This document shows positions 55,153 to 64,000 of a DNA stretch of 64,000 bases, one piece after another. Origin of the DNA: an uncultured Pseudomonadales bacterium (GTDB lineage: Bacteria > Pseudomonadota > Gammaproteobacteria > Pseudomonadales > Azotimanducaceae). The notes under the pieces were generated by a model. That model did not search any database and was not told the origin of the DNA. It saw only the letters and a list, made by a program, of their open reading frames with translations. The DNA lies in contig OY282379.1 of NCBI GenBank assembly GCA_958295875.1, positions 3,253,046 to 3,317,045 on the forward strand, in the 5' to 3' direction. Position 1 is the first letter of the stretch; each line of letters begins with the position of its first letter. Position numbers and translations under genes: made by a program.

Positions 55153-56664
55153 TCACGGGCGTTTGTCTTCCAGCGTCACGCGCAGCACTTCTTCCACGGT
55201 GGTGACGCCGGCCAGCACCTTGGCGCGGCCATCGGCGCGAATGGTGGGGAATCGCTCGCTCGCATGGGTCGCCAGCGTGTGTTCGGCGGCGCGGTCATGG
55301 ATCAGTTCGCGCATATGGTCGTCGAGCAGGATGAGTTCATAGATGCCGATGCGGCCCTTGAAGCCGGTGTGGCCGCAGGCCTCGCAGCCCGTCGCTCGCC
55401 ACACCGGCGCCGGCGCGGCGTCGCCAAGGAAGCGCTGCTCGAACGCATCCGGCTGAGATTCCCGCTTGCAGTGCTCGCAGAGCACGCGCACCAGCCGCTG
55501 CGCCAACACCCCGACTAGGCTCGACGCGACTAGGAACGGCTCCACCCCTTGGTCCACCAAGCGCGTCACGGCGCCGATGGCGGTGTTGGTGTGCAGGGTG
55601 GACATCACCAAGTGCCCCGTGAGGCTCGCTTGGATGGCGATCTGCGCCGTTTCCAAGTCGCGGATTTCCCCCACCATCACCACGTCTGGGTCTTGCCGGA
55701 GGATGGCGCGCAACCCCCGCGCGAAGGTCATGTCCGCCTTCTCGTTCACCTGCGTCTGGCCGATGCCAACGAGGTTGTACTCGATGGGGTTCTCGATGGT
55801 GAGGATGTTCATCGTGCGCGTGCTGAGCTCGGTGAGCGAGGCGTACAGCGTGGTCGTCTTGCCGGAACCGGTGGGGCCGGTCACCAAGAAGATGCCGTGC
55901 GGACGCTCGAGCACGCCCTTCAAGCGGGTGAGCGTTTGCTCCCCCATGCCGAGGTTGGGCAGCGTCAGGCGCCCCGCTTGCTTGTCGAGCAGGCGCAGCA
56001 CCACGCGCTCGCCGTGCGCGGACGGCAGGGTGGACACCCGCACGTCCACTTCGCGCGCGCCGATGCGCAACGCAATGCGGCCGTCTTGTGGGGTGCGCTT
56101 CTCGGCGATGTCGAGCTTGGCCATCACCTTGATGCGTGACACTAGGAGCGCCGCCAAGGCGCGTTTCGGCCGCACCGCCTCGCGCATGACGCCATCCACG
56201 CGGAAGCGCACCACCAAGTCGCGCTCGAAGGTTTCGATGTGGATGTCGGAGGCGTCTTCCCGAATCGCTTCCGCAAGCAAGGCGTTGATGAGGCGGATGA
56301 TCGGCGCGTCGTCCTCCTGCTCTAGCAGATCTTCCGTCTCCGGCACGGATTCGGCGAGGCGGGCAAGGCTCAAATCCTCGCCCATGTCTTCGACCATCTG
56401 CCTCGCTTCGGATGGGTCTCGGGCGTAGAGCTGCGCCAACAACTCGTCGAAGCGCGCGTCGCCCACCGCCTTCACGTCGAGGGCACGGCCGGCGAAGCGG
56501 CGCGCCTCGGCCAAGGTGGCAAGCGGCGGCGTTCGCTTGCAAATCAACGTGACGTGGCCGTTCCTCGCGGGCGCTTCGCCGGCGAGGGCCACCCCGAAGC
56601 GCCGCGCAAACGCGAATGGCAGGCGCTTGAGCTCCGTGTCTCCTTCAAGGCCCATCTCGGCCAT
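55153..56664 (-). CDS. gspE: type II secretion system ATPase E
   Basis: Cytoplasmic hexameric ATPase powering pseudopilus assembly, 503 residues. N-terminal GspL-binding domain, then Walker A GPTGSGKT at 263-270, the Asp-box region [20 protein letters not shown], Walker B-like [12 protein letters not shown] and the His box STLHTNTA. The tetracysteine zinc motif is present as CEHC...CEAC near 400-440. First gene of gspE-F-G-H-I-J-K-L-M. No gspC or gspD is adjacent. Confidence 0.95.
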   Translation of the reverse strand: MAEMGLEGDTELKRLPFAFARRFGVALAGEAPARNGHVTLICKRTPPLATLAEARRFAGRALDVKAVGDARFDELLAQLYARDPSEARQMVEDMGEDLSLARLAESVPETEDLLEQEDDAPIIRLINALLAEAIREDASDIHIETFERDLVVRFRVDGVMREAVRPKRALAALLVSRIKVMAKLDIAEKRTPQDGRIALRIGAREVDVRVSTLPSAHGERVVLRLLDKQAGRLTLPNLGMGEQTLTRLKGVLERPHGIFLVTGPTGSGKTTTLYASLTELSTRTMNILTIENPIEYNLVGIGQTQVNEKADMTFARGLRAILRQDPDVVMVGEIRDLETAQIAIQASLTGHLVMSTLHTNTAIGAVTRLVDQGVEPFLVASSLVGVLAQRLVRVLCEHCKRESQPDAFEQRFLGDAAPAPVWRATGCEACGHTGFKGRIGIYELILLDDHMRELIHDRAAEHTLATHASERFPTIRADGRAKVLAGVTTVEEVLRVTLEDKRP

Positions 56665-56757
56665 GCTGTTCGGTGCCTGCGCCGCAAAGTGGGGATGATA
56701 GCAGCGTGCCCTCGGTCGCCGTTGTCACACGGTGCCGATGCGCTCCAACATGCAAAC

Positions 56758-56776
56758 ATTATTGCGAATCATTATC
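56758..56776. promoter_or_regulatory. Fur box upstream of a TonB-dependent receptor
   Basis: ATTATTGCGAATCATTATC matches the 19-bp Fur consensus (GATAATGATAATCATTATC) at 14 of 19 positions, with the right half perfect. It lies 44 bases before the receptor ATG. The divergent gspE start is 94 bases on the other side. Confidence 0.7.
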
Positions 56777-56819
56777 GTTTGCGTTAGTGTTCGCGGCTTG
56801 ACGACATAAGACGGACTGC

Positions 56820-59084
56820 ATGACGTTCATGAGGCACATCGTTGCCGTGCTGTTGGCAGCAGCGCACTTGGCAACAGCCGCCGAGTTGGCAACGCCGGAG
56901 GCGCCGGACGCCCCCGAGTCGGCGCCCTATCTTGAGACCGTGACCATCGTCGAGCGACGGAGCTCGGCGCGGCCGATCGCCGGCGCCGCTCACGTCGTCG
57001 GCCAAGACGCCTTGGAACGGTTCGAGTACGCGAACATCCAGCGCATCATGCGTCTCGTCCCGGGGGTGTCCGTGCAGGTGGAGGATGGCTATGGCCTCAG
57101 GCCAAATGTCAGCATCCGCGGCGTGGCCAGCGAACGCAGCGGGCGCATCACGCTGCTTGAGGATGGCGTCCTCATCGCTCCGGCGCCCTACTCTGCGCCG
57201 TCGGCGTACTACTTCCCCACACCCGGCCGCATGCGTGCCTTCGAGGTATTGAAAGGGCCTGCCGCCATCACCGAGGGCCCCTACACCGTCGGCGGTGCGC
57301 TCAACATGATCTCCACGCCCATCCCTGGCGAGCGCAGCGGCAGCTTGGTCGTCACTGCCGGGCAGCACGGCGAAGGCCGCCTGCATGCGACCTACGGTGG
57401 CGTCAGCGATGGCGGGTTTGGGTTTCTCGTTGAGACGCATCAGTGGCGCGCGGACGGCTTCCAAGACATTGACCGCAGCGACCGCGACACCGGTCTCATC
57501 GTGCGCGACCACATGCTGAAGACGAGCTACGCGCCGCGCGACGGACGCCACGCGGTGCGCCTCAAGCTGCAATGGGCGGATCAGGTCTCGAATCAGAGCT
57601 ATCTGGGGCTGACGGATGCGGATTTCGCGGCAGATCCGTATCGACGCTATGGCTTGTCCGCGTTGGACCGCATCGACGCGCAGCATGAGCAAGCGATTCT
57701 GGGCTACCAGTTCGCCATGCGCGAAGACTTTCGGTGGGCCGTCACCCTGTATCGGAACGAGCACGCCCGCAACTGGTTCAAGACCGAAGGCATCGACGTG
57801 GACGGCAGCCCTAGCGCCGATGCGTTCTCCAGGGTGAGCTGGAACGGCGTGGTCACTGCGGTGAACCGCGGCGAGCGGCTGCGAGGACTGGGGAGTGAAG
57901 CGCTGTTGGCCATACTGCACGGCGGGGACACGCTGCCCGGCAGCATCCAACTGCGCGCCAATGACCGAGAGTACGTCTCGCAGGGCGGGCAAATCGGCTT
58001 GGATTGGGAGCGGCGCATCGGCTCGGCGTTGCATCACATCGAGGCCGGCGTGCGCATGCATGAAGACACGTCGCAGCGGCTGCAGCGCAACAGCACCTAT
58101 CAACAGCTTGACGGCGCGTTGACGCTCACAGACCTCGGCCAACTCGGCAATGCCGGCAACCGGGTGCAGGAGGCGCAGGCCACCGCTTGGCACATCCGCG
58201 ACGAGATCACCCTGGGGCGGTGGACGTTCGCCCCCGGCTTGCGCTATGAGGACATCGACCAACGCCGCAAGCGTTATGAGATCCGCGCCGGCCGCACCAC
58301 CGACCCGGCGTCCCGCGCCGCGGACAACGTGCGCGACCAGCGCGAGAACGCCACTCGCATTTGGCTGCCCGGCTTTGGCGTCAACTTCCACCCGAACGCG
58401 GCTTGGCGCGTCTTCGCCGGCGCCCACAAGGGCTTCACCGCGCCGAGCAATGCGCCGGACGTGGACGCCGAAGAAGCGCGAAACTACGAACTGGGAGTGG
58501 CCTACGACGGCGGGGTGGCCGCCCTCGAGGTCACGGCGTTCTTGAGCGACTACGACAACCTGCTCGGCGAATGCACGGCGTCCTCCGGCGCCGACTGCGA
58601 GGTGGGCGATGCATTCAACGGCGATGCCGCGACGGTGCAAGGCGTCGAGGCGCGGCTCGAGGCGGCGTTGGGCGCGGGCCGTTTCCCGCTGGCGGCCAAC
58701 TTCACCTGGATGGACGCCCACTTTGATTCAGACATCGCAGACACAGACTTCTTCGGCGATGTGCATGCCGGCGACCCCATCCCATACATTCCACGCTGGC
58801 AAGGGCAAGTGACGCTCGGCTGGCGGCACGGCCCGTTCGACGGCTACGCCGCTGTCAGTTACGTCGATGGGGTTTGCGTGCGCTCCCGCTGCGGCGCCTT
58901 TGAGGAGACGGACGCGGAACTCACGCTGGACGTTTCCGGCGCTTGGACTGTGAGCGATGCGGTGCGGTTGTTCGCGCGGGTGGAAAACCTCACCGGCGCC
59001 GATGGCATTCGCGGCCGGCACCCGTATGGCGCGCGGCCCAACAAGGGCCGCACGGCGACGGCGGGGCTGCGCTTGGCCTTCTAG
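56820..59084 (+). CDS. TonB-dependent outer-membrane receptor (FecA-like, iron-regulated)
   Basis: 754 residues. Signal peptide (MRHIVAVLLAAAHLATA from the second Met), then a TonB box-like segment YLETVTIVERRS, a plug domain (QRIMRLVPGVSVQVEDGYGL, then RPNVSIRGVASERSGRITLL) and a 22-strand barrel ending in aromatic Phe (TAGLRLAF). The plug resembles Fe(III)-dicitrate receptors. The Fur box upstream supports iron uptake. No fecI/fecR or ABC transporter genes are adjacent, so the ligand is uncertain. Confidence 0.88.
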   Translation: MTFMRHIVAVLLAAAHLATAAELATPEAPDAPESAPYLETVTIVERRSSARPIAGAAHVVGQDALERFEYANIQRIMRLVPGVSVQVEDGYGLRPNVSIRGVASERSGRITLLEDGVLIAPAPYSAPSAYYFPTPGRMRAFEVLKGPAAITEGPYTVGGALNMISTPIPGERSGSLVVTAGQHGEGRLHATYGGVSDGGFGFLVETHQWRADGFQDIDRSDRDTGLIVRDHMLKTSYAPRDGRHAVRLKLQWADQVSNQSYLGLTDADFAADPYRRYGLSALDRIDAQHEQAILGYQFAMREDFRWAVTLYRNEHARNWFKTEGIDVDGSPSADAFSRVSWNGVVTAVNRGERLRGLGSEALLAILHGGDTLPGSIQLRANDREYVSQGGQIGLDWERRIGSALHHIEAGVRMHEDTSQRLQRNSTYQQLDGALTLTDLGQLGNAGNRVQEAQATAWHIRDEITLGRWTFAPGLRYEDIDQRRKRYEIRAGRTTDPASRAADNVRDQRENATRIWLPGFGVNFHPNAAWRVFAGAHKGFTAPSNAPDVDAEEARNYELGVAYDGGVAALEVTAFLSDYDNLLGECTASSGADCEVGDAFNGDAATVQGVEARLEAALGAGRFPLAANFTWMDAHFDSDIADTDFFGDVHAGDPIPYIPRWQGQVTLGWRHGPFDGYAAVSYVDGVCVRSRCGAFEETDAELTLDVSGAWTVSDAVRLFARVENLTGADGIRGRHPYGARPNKGRTATAGLRLAF

Positions 59085-59133
59085 CGAGGGCTAGCCACTG
59101 CCGGCGCCGCGTCCGCATGGGGCGCTGGGGCGA

Positions 59134-59139
59134 TAGAAT
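59134..59139 (+). promoter_or_regulatory. possible -10 element (TAGAAT) of pyrB
   Basis: TAGAAT lies 33 bases before the pyrB start. No convincing -35 was found. No UTP-sensing leader or attenuator is visible between it and the gene. Confidence 0.3.
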
Positions 59140-59172
59140 CCACCGGCTGCCCAGAGAGCCGCCACGCCCCGC

Positions 59173-60192
59173 ATGGATTTCGTAGGCCAGAGCATCCTGT
59201 CCGTCGATCAATTCGAGCGTGCGGACGTGGAGCGCGTCTTCGACATCGCGGATGCCATGGCGCCCTACGCGCACCGCACGCACATCACCCGGGTGCTGCG
59301 AGGCGCCATCCTCTCCAACATGTTCTTCGAGCCGAGCACGCGCACCCGCATCTCGTTCGGCAGCGCGTTCAACCTGCTTGGCGGCGAAGTGCGCGAGACC
59401 ACGGAGATCCGCGAGACTTCGTTCGCCAAGGGCGAATCGCTGCAGGACACGGCGCGGGTGCTGTCGGGCTACAGCGACATCGTGGTGATGCGCCACCCGC
59501 AGCCAGGTTCGGTGAGCGCCTTCGCCGGCGCTTCCCGGGTGCCCGTCATCAACGGCGGCGACGGCGCCAACGAGCACCCAAGCCAAGCGCTCCTAGACCT
59601 ATACACCGTGCGCAAGGAGATGGCCGTCTTGGGGCGCGGCATCGATGGCCTGCGCATTGCGTTGGTGGGCGACCTGAAGTATGGGCGGGCGGTGCATTCG
59701 CTGTGCAAGCTGCTGGGGTTGTTCAGCCGCGTGGCGTTCAACCTCGCCTCGCCGCCGGGCCTGGAAGCGCCGCCGGAGATCACGGAGCGGCTGCAAACGC
59801 AGGGCCATGTGGTGCAGCAGAGCCACCACTTGGAGCGCAGCATCCATCATGTGGACATCGTCTACGTCACGCGCACCCAAGAAGAGCGCTTTGCGTCGCC
59901 GGCCGAGGCGAACCGCTACCGGGGGCTGTTTCGCCTGAATCAGGCGGTTTACACCGAACACTGCGAGCCGAACACCGTCATCATGCATCCCCTGCCCCGC
60001 GACTCGCGCTCAGAGGCGCGGGAGCTGGATGACGACCTGAACGCCAATCCCAACCTCGCCATCTTCCGGCAAACGGACAACGGCGTCTTGGTGCGCATGG
60101 CGCTGTTCGCGATGGTGCTCGATGTCGTGGACCAAGTTCACCAGCACGCCATGCCAGTCACTTGGTACACGGGCAAGCGCACGCCGCGGTAA
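59173..60192 (+). CDS. pyrB: aspartate carbamoyltransferase catalytic subunit
   Basis: Committed step of pyrimidine synthesis, joining carbamoyl phosphate and aspartate. The carbamoyl-phosphate signature FFEPSTRTR lies near residues 51-59. The KGESLQDT loop, GGDGANEHPSQALLDLYT and HPLPRDSRSE follow in the aspartate-transcarbamoylase pattern. At 339 residues it is a little longer than E. coli PyrB and resembles the PyrI-less monofunctional class. No pyrI or pyrC is next to it. Confidence 0.93.
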   Translation: MDFVGQSILSVDQFERADVERVFDIADAMAPYAHRTHITRVLRGAILSNMFFEPSTRTRISFGSAFNLLGGEVRETTEIRETSFAKGESLQDTARVLSGYSDIVVMRHPQPGSVSAFAGASRVPVINGGDGANEHPSQALLDLYTVRKEMAVLGRGIDGLRIALVGDLKYGRAVHSLCKLLGLFSRVAFNLASPPGLEAPPEITERLQTQGHVVQQSHHLERSIHHVDIVYVTRTQEERFASPAEANRYRGLFRLNQAVYTEHCEPNTVIMHPLPRDSRSEARELDDDLNANPNLAIFRQTDNGVLVRMALFAMVLDVVDQVHQHAMPVTWYTGKRTPR

Positions 60193-60281
60193 CGCCGCTC
60201 GAAGGTGCGGCACGGATACAAGTGCCGTGCGCCGGCCACGCCAGGCGCCGGCGGGAGGGGGAGAAGAAGCGGGCGGTGGCG

Positions 60282-61211
60282 CTAGAGCGCCGTTTCGAGT
60301 TCGGGCACCGCGTTGAAGAGATCCGCCACCAACCCGTAGTCTGCCACTTGGAAGATGGGCGCGTCTTCGTCTTTGTTGATGGCCACGATCACCTTGGAAT
60401 CCTTCATGCCGGCGAGGTGCTGGATGGCGCCGGAGATGCCCACCGCGATGTAAAGCTCGGGTGCCACGATCTTGCCCGTCTGCCCCACTTGCATGTCGTT
60501 CGGCACGAACCCCGCATCCACCGCGGCGCGGGATGCGCCCACGGCGGCGCCGAGCTTGTCCGCAACGGCGTTCAACAGGGCAAAGTTGTCGCCGTTCTGC
60601 ATGCCGCGGCCACCGGAAATCACGATGCGGGCGGCGGTGAGCTCCGGGCGTTCAGACTTCGCCATCGCCTCTCCCACGAAAGACGACAACCCGGCGTCAT
60701 GGACGCTCGCCACGGCTTCGATGGTGGCCGTGCCGCCCTGCCCCGGCGCTGGGTCGAAACCGGTGCCCCGCACAGACACCACCTTCTTGGCGTCGTGGGA
60801 TTTCACGGTGGCGATGCCGTTGCCGGCGTAGATGGGCCGCCGGAACGTGTCCGGAGCATCGACGCCGATGATGTCGGACACCATCGCCACGTCGAGCAGC
60901 GCGGCCACACGCGGCAGGAAGTTCTTGCCGGTGGTGGAGTGCGCCGCAAGGACATGTTCGTAGCCGGCGCCAAGTTCGGCAACCAGCGGCGCGAGGTTCT
61001 CCGCAAGCTGATGCTCGTAGGCCGGCGCGTCGGCGCACAGCACCTTGGCCACGCCCGCTGCCGCGGCAGCCTGCTCCGCCACCGCCGCGCAATCAGCCCC
61101 GGCGACCAGCACATGGATGTCACCGCCGATTGCTTGCGCCGCGGCGAGCACGTTCAGGGTGACGGGCTTGAGCTCGCGGTTGTCATGCTCCGCGACGACG
61201 AGAGCCGTCAT
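60282..61211 (-). CDS. etfA: electron transfer flavoprotein alpha subunit
   Basis: FAD-binding subunit of the electron carrier between acyl-CoA dehydrogenases and ETF:quinone oxidoreductase. 309 residues with the C-terminal FAD site: [73 protein letters not shown]. The start overlaps the etfB stop (ATGA), giving the usual etfB-etfA order. Confidence 0.96.
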   Translation of the reverse strand: MTALVVAEHDNRELKPVTLNVLAAAQAIGGDIHVLVAGADCAAVAEQAAAAAGVAKVLCADAPAYEHQLAENLAPLVAELGAGYEHVLAAHSTTGKNFLPRVAALLDVAMVSDIIGVDAPDTFRRPIYAGNGIATVKSHDAKKVVSVRGTGFDPAPGQGGTATIEAVASVHDAGLSSFVGEAMAKSERPELTAARIVISGGRGMQNGDNFALLNAVADKLGAAVGASRAAVDAGFVPNDMQVGQTGKIVAPELYIAVGISGAIQHLAGMKDSKVIVAINKDEDAPIFQVADYGLVADLFNAVPELETAL

Positions 61212-61960
61212 TCGATCACCTTCGCTTCGTTCTTCAGTTTGTCCACGAGTTCCGCAACGCTCTCCACCTTCACGCCAGCAGCGCGTTGCGGCGGCGGCGT
61301 GACGCTCTCAACGGTGAAGCGTGGCGCCACATCCACGCCCAAGTCTTCTGGTGACACGATCTCGAAGGGCTTCTTGCGCGCCTTCATGATGTTCGGCAGC
61401 GAAGCGTAGCGGGGTTCGTTCAAACGCAGGTCTGTGGTGACCACCACCGGCAACGTGAGCGCAACCGTCTGCAGGCCGCCATCGACTTCGCGCACCACCT
61501 GCGCCTTGCCGTCGGCGATGGTGAGTTCGGAAGCGAAGGTGCCCTGCGCAAGCCCGGTGAACGCGGCGAACATCTGCCCTGTTTGGCCGTTGTCGCCGTC
61601 GATGCTCTGCTTGCCGAAGATCACGACGCCGGGCTGTTCCCGGTCGTAGATGGCCTTGAGCGCTTTGGCGATGGCGAGGGGCTGCATCTCGGCGTCCGTC
61701 TGCACCAGAATGGCGCGGTCGGCGCCCAACGCGAGGCAGGTGCGCAACTGTTCTTGGCACGCTTGGGCACCTATCGAGATCGCCACCACCTCTTCGGCGA
61801 CGCCGGCCTCCTTCAACCGCACGGCTTCCTCGATGGCGATTTCGCAGAACGGGTTCACCGCCATCTTCACATTGGCCAAGTCGATGCCGGTGCCATCCGC
61901 CTTCACGCGCACCTTCACGTTGGCGTCCACGACACGCTTGATGGGGACGAGTACCTTCAT
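61208..61960 (-). CDS. etfB: electron transfer flavoprotein beta subunit
   Basis: AMP-binding partner of EtfA, 250 residues. The signature [20 protein letters not shown] opens the protein, with [16 protein letters not shown] near residue 38. [13 protein letters not shown] marks the nucleotide-binding region, and [13 protein letters not shown] matches the acyl-CoA dehydrogenase recognition loop. It accepts electrons from dehydrogenases such as the one at 44156. Confidence 0.96.
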   Translation of the reverse strand: MKVLVPIKRVVDANVKVRVKADGTGIDLANVKMAVNPFCEIAIEEAVRLKEAGVAEEVVAISIGAQACQEQLRTCLALGADRAILVQTDAEMQPLAIAKALKAIYDREQPGVVIFGKQSIDGDNGQTGQMFAAFTGLAQGTFASELTIADGKAQVVREVDGGLQTVALTLPVVVTTDLRLNEPRYASLPNIMKARKKPFEIVSPEDLGVDVAPRFTVESVTPPPQRAAGVKVESVAELVDKLKNEAKVIE

Positions 61961-62126
61961 TGCATCCTCAACGAGTTACTTGGGCATCCGCAAAGAGTCA
62001 CTGAGCGCTTGGCGCGGACGGCGGCACATCTGCCAAGCGGGCGGAGGCGGCAGCGCCGCCGGCAAATGCGCCGGCGGCCCAAGCCGCACCCGCCTAGCTT
62101 CGGCCGCGGGCGCCGAACACCGAAGG

Positions 62127-64000
62127 CTACTCCATGTCCCAGATGGCCCGCAGGTAGTAGAAGCCGCCGTTGAACCCGTATGGGGAACCCTCTGGGTACG
62201 TTGCGCCGACGCCGGCGACGGCACTGGGGTGGTTCTTCTCTGGGTATTCGTCGAAGGCGTTCTGGGCGCCGACCACCACGGTGAAGGCATCAAAGCTGCG
62301 CGCCACTTCAACATCCGCGAACCAGCGCGGTTCCGGGCGGTAGCCCCAAGACGCCACATCAGCTTGCGCGACAAAGAAATCGCCGTAGTAGCGCGCTCGG
62401 CCCAAGAAGCGCCAATCGCCCTGCACATGGTTCAGCGTCAGGGAGAAGCGCGTCTCTGGCAGGCCGCCTTCGAGCTGCCGCACCCGGTTGTCGCTGATGA
62501 TGTCCGGATTGCGCGAATCCACCTCCGTTTGGTTCCAGTTGGCGACAAACGTGAGGTCTGTGCTGCCGTCGAACAACTCCATCGGCAAGGTGGCCACTAG
62601 ATCGACCCCGCTCGTGGTGGTGTCGAAGTCGTTGGTGAAGAACCGCACGCCGGTGAAACTGCTCGCGTCCGCCTGCCCCAAGGCCAGCAACGCGGTGATG
62701 TCTTCGGGCGTGAGCACTTGCGTGCTGGTGAGCGCAATCCGGCCTTCCACGGAGATGTTGTAGTAGTCCAGCGTGACGCTCATGTCGCCAATGTCGAACA
62801 CCGCGCCAAAGGTGAGGTTCACGGACTCCTCTGGGTCGAGCGCTTGGCCGCCCTTCTGCTCAGCGATTGGATGCGTGGGCGGCAGCGTCGCTTCGTCTGC
62901 GAGCACGCCGGCCGTGAAGGCCGTGGTGACGTTGCGCACATTGGCTTGGCCGGTGGTCGGCGCGCGGAAGCCGGTGCTCACGGCGCCACGCAGCGCGAAC
63001 GCTGGGTTCACCTGCAGCCGCGCCGTCAGCTTGCCGTCGAGCGTGTTGCCGAAATCCTCGTAGTTCTCGTAACGCGCTGCGGCGCCGAGCAGGAAGTTCT
63101 CGGACAGGTTCTTCTCCATGTCCACATAGCCCGCCCAACTGCTGCGTGAAGATTCGCCGGCATCTTCGGGCTTGAAGCCTGGGAAGCCGTTGGAGCCGAT
63201 GCCGAAGCCCTGCGCGGCGAGGCTGGGGTTGATGTAGTAAGAGTTGGGGTCGCCGCTCTCGATCTTGAACGTCTCATCCCGATACTCAACGCCAGCGGCG
63301 AAGTACAGCGGCGCAGCCGGGTCGCCCAAGGGCTTCGCCAACTGGAAGTCCACCACGCGGTCGGTTTCGGTGTAGGCGCCAGGCCGATAGCTGATGGGAA
63401 TGTCCGTCTCATGATGCGCGAGCTGAGGGTTGATGGTGTTCTTGATGAAGAACTGCGCATTGCTGCGCCCCACCACGGCGCTCAAATCGTAAGACCAGTC
63501 GTTCTCGAGGTCGCCACGCACGCCGAAGGCGATGCTGGCGTCGTGGACGTCGCCGCCGAACTGCGGCGTGAAGCCGCCGGGGAAGCGCTCGTTGAACGCG
63601 AAGCAGTTGGGATTGGCAGCTACCGCCGCGAGGGCGCTGGCATCTGCCACGTTGTCCATCACGGACACCACCGGGCAGTTGCCGGTGCCGTCGGGGGTGA
63701 GGTCCGCCACTTTCACCGTCGGCGTGCCGTCCACCTCCGGGCCGCGGAAGATGCCGCCTCGGGTGTGCGGATTGCGGTAGTAGAAGCCCCCTTCCACGGT
63801 GCGTTCCGCCCAGTTGCCGAACGCGTAGGCTTCACTGCCGTTGCCCAAATCGATGCCGAGGTTGGCGAACAGCTTGAAGTCGCCGCGGATTTCCGGAGCG
63901 CCCCAGATTTGCGCCGCCGGTTGCCGCACTGCGTTGTTGCCGGCGGCGATGAGGCCGGCGGCGTCCGCGCGTTGCGTGCTGCGGCTGGTGGGATCTGCCT
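62127..64000 (-). CDS. TonB-dependent receptor, C-terminal part (5' end outside the window)
   Basis: The frame stays open to the right edge, so the N-terminus, plug and part of the barrel are missing. At least 624 residues are present. Features are barrel-strand patterns of alternating hydrophobics, extracellular loops such as FAFNERFPGGFTPQFGGDVH, and RGAVSTGFRAPTTGQANVRN (the FRAP motif of these receptors). The C-terminus ends YYLRAIWDME, without the usual terminal Phe. It is similar in style to large receptors of marine gammaproteobacteria. The substrate is unknown. Confidence 0.85.
   Translation of the reverse strand, partial: ADPTSRSTQRADAAGLIAAGNNAVRQPAAQIWGAPEIRGDFKLFANLGIDLGNGSEAYAFGNWAERTVEGGFYYRNPHTRGGIFRGPEVDGTPTVKVADLTPDGTGNCPVVSVMDNVADASALAAVAANPNCFAFNERFPGGFTPQFGGDVHDASIAFGVRGDLENDWSYDLSAVVGRSNAQFFIKNTINPQLAHHETDIPISYRPGAYTETDRVVDFQLAKPLGDPAAPLYFAAGVEYRDETFKIESGDPNSYYINPSLAAQGFGIGSNGFPGFKPEDAGESSRSSWAGYVDMEKNLSENFLLGAAARYENYEDFGNTLDGKLTARLQVNPAFALRGAVSTGFRAPTTGQANVRNVTTAFTAGVLADEATLPPTHPIAEQKGGQALDPEESVNLTFGAVFDIGDMSVTLDYYNISVEGRIALTSTQVLTPEDITALLALGQADASSFTGVRFFTNDFDTTTSGVDLVATLPMELFDGSTDLTFVANWNQTEVDSRNPDIISDNRVRQLEGGLPETRFSLTLNHVQGDWRFLGRARYYGDFFVAQADVASWGYRPEPRWFADVEVARSFDAFTVVVGAQNAFDEYPEKNHPSAVAGVGATYPEGSPYGFNGGFYYLRAIWDME

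Noticed and set aside
56784..58721. 645-residue minus-strand frame opposite the TonB receptor
   Set aside because: It starts inside the receptor and reads against signal peptide, plug and barrel motifs; composition is His/Arg/Ala-rich shadow sequence.

Overview
The window comes from a GC-rich gammaproteobacterium, probably uncultivated or marine. The evidence is the conserved order lpxH-folD-tRNAs-tig-clpP-clpX-lon-hupB-ppiD (Pseudomonas-like), the yafS-rnhA-dnaQ order (E. coli-like), CCA-encoding tRNA genes, a class I DAHP synthase, NfuA, SohB, aerobic HemF, a type II secretion operon and TonB-dependent receptors. I cannot name a genus.

Layout. 0.2-1.8 kb: lpxH and folD (minus). 1.86-2.22 kb: tRNA-Pro, tRNA-Arg and tRNA-His. 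2.3-10.5 kb: protein quality control genes (trigger factor, ClpP, ClpX, Lon, HU, PpiD). 10.5-19.3 kb: housekeeping genes (lytic transglycosylase, GST, YafS-like methyltransferase, RNase HI, DNA pol III epsilon, NudC, SCP2-like protein, SohB, AcuI/YhdH reductase, CPA2 antiporter). 19.3-24.05 kb: DUF934 protein, CysI-type sulfite reductase, RidA, NfuA and DAHP synthase. The DAHP synthase gene is preceded by what reads as a transcription attenuator, with an aromatic-rich leader peptide and a terminator hairpin.

24.05-42.75 kb is an accessory island between aroG and hemF-side genes. It holds a glycosyltransferase remnant, an FG-GAP/SUMF1-like secreted protein, and an intact insertion sequence whose single protein fuses a DruA-like (DUF4338) domain to an ISAs1-type DDE transposase. 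Beyond these lie four consecutive large secreted proteins: one with two SUMF1-like domains, two near-identical-ended PPC-repeat paralogs, and one LRR protein. These four share a bipartite repeated module (recognisable by HFNSxDLExGN...KG and FNPGSN motifs) that I cannot assign to a named family. The island shows recent tandem duplication, nested domain insertion, and conserved ends around divergent centres.

42.76-46.4 kb: BON lipoprotein, HemF, acyl-CoA dehydrogenase, unknown membrane protein. 46.5-48.9 kb: penicillin-acylase-family Ntn hydrolase behind an AT-rich palindromic operator-like site. 48.9-56.7 kb: gspE-F-G-H-I-J-K-L-M on the minus strand, without gspC or gspD. 56.8-64 kb: Fur-box-preceded TonB-dependent receptor, PyrB, EtfA/EtfB, and a second TonB-dependent receptor running off the right edge. 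The type II secretion operon is a candidate route for the island's signal-peptide proteins, but that link is inference only.
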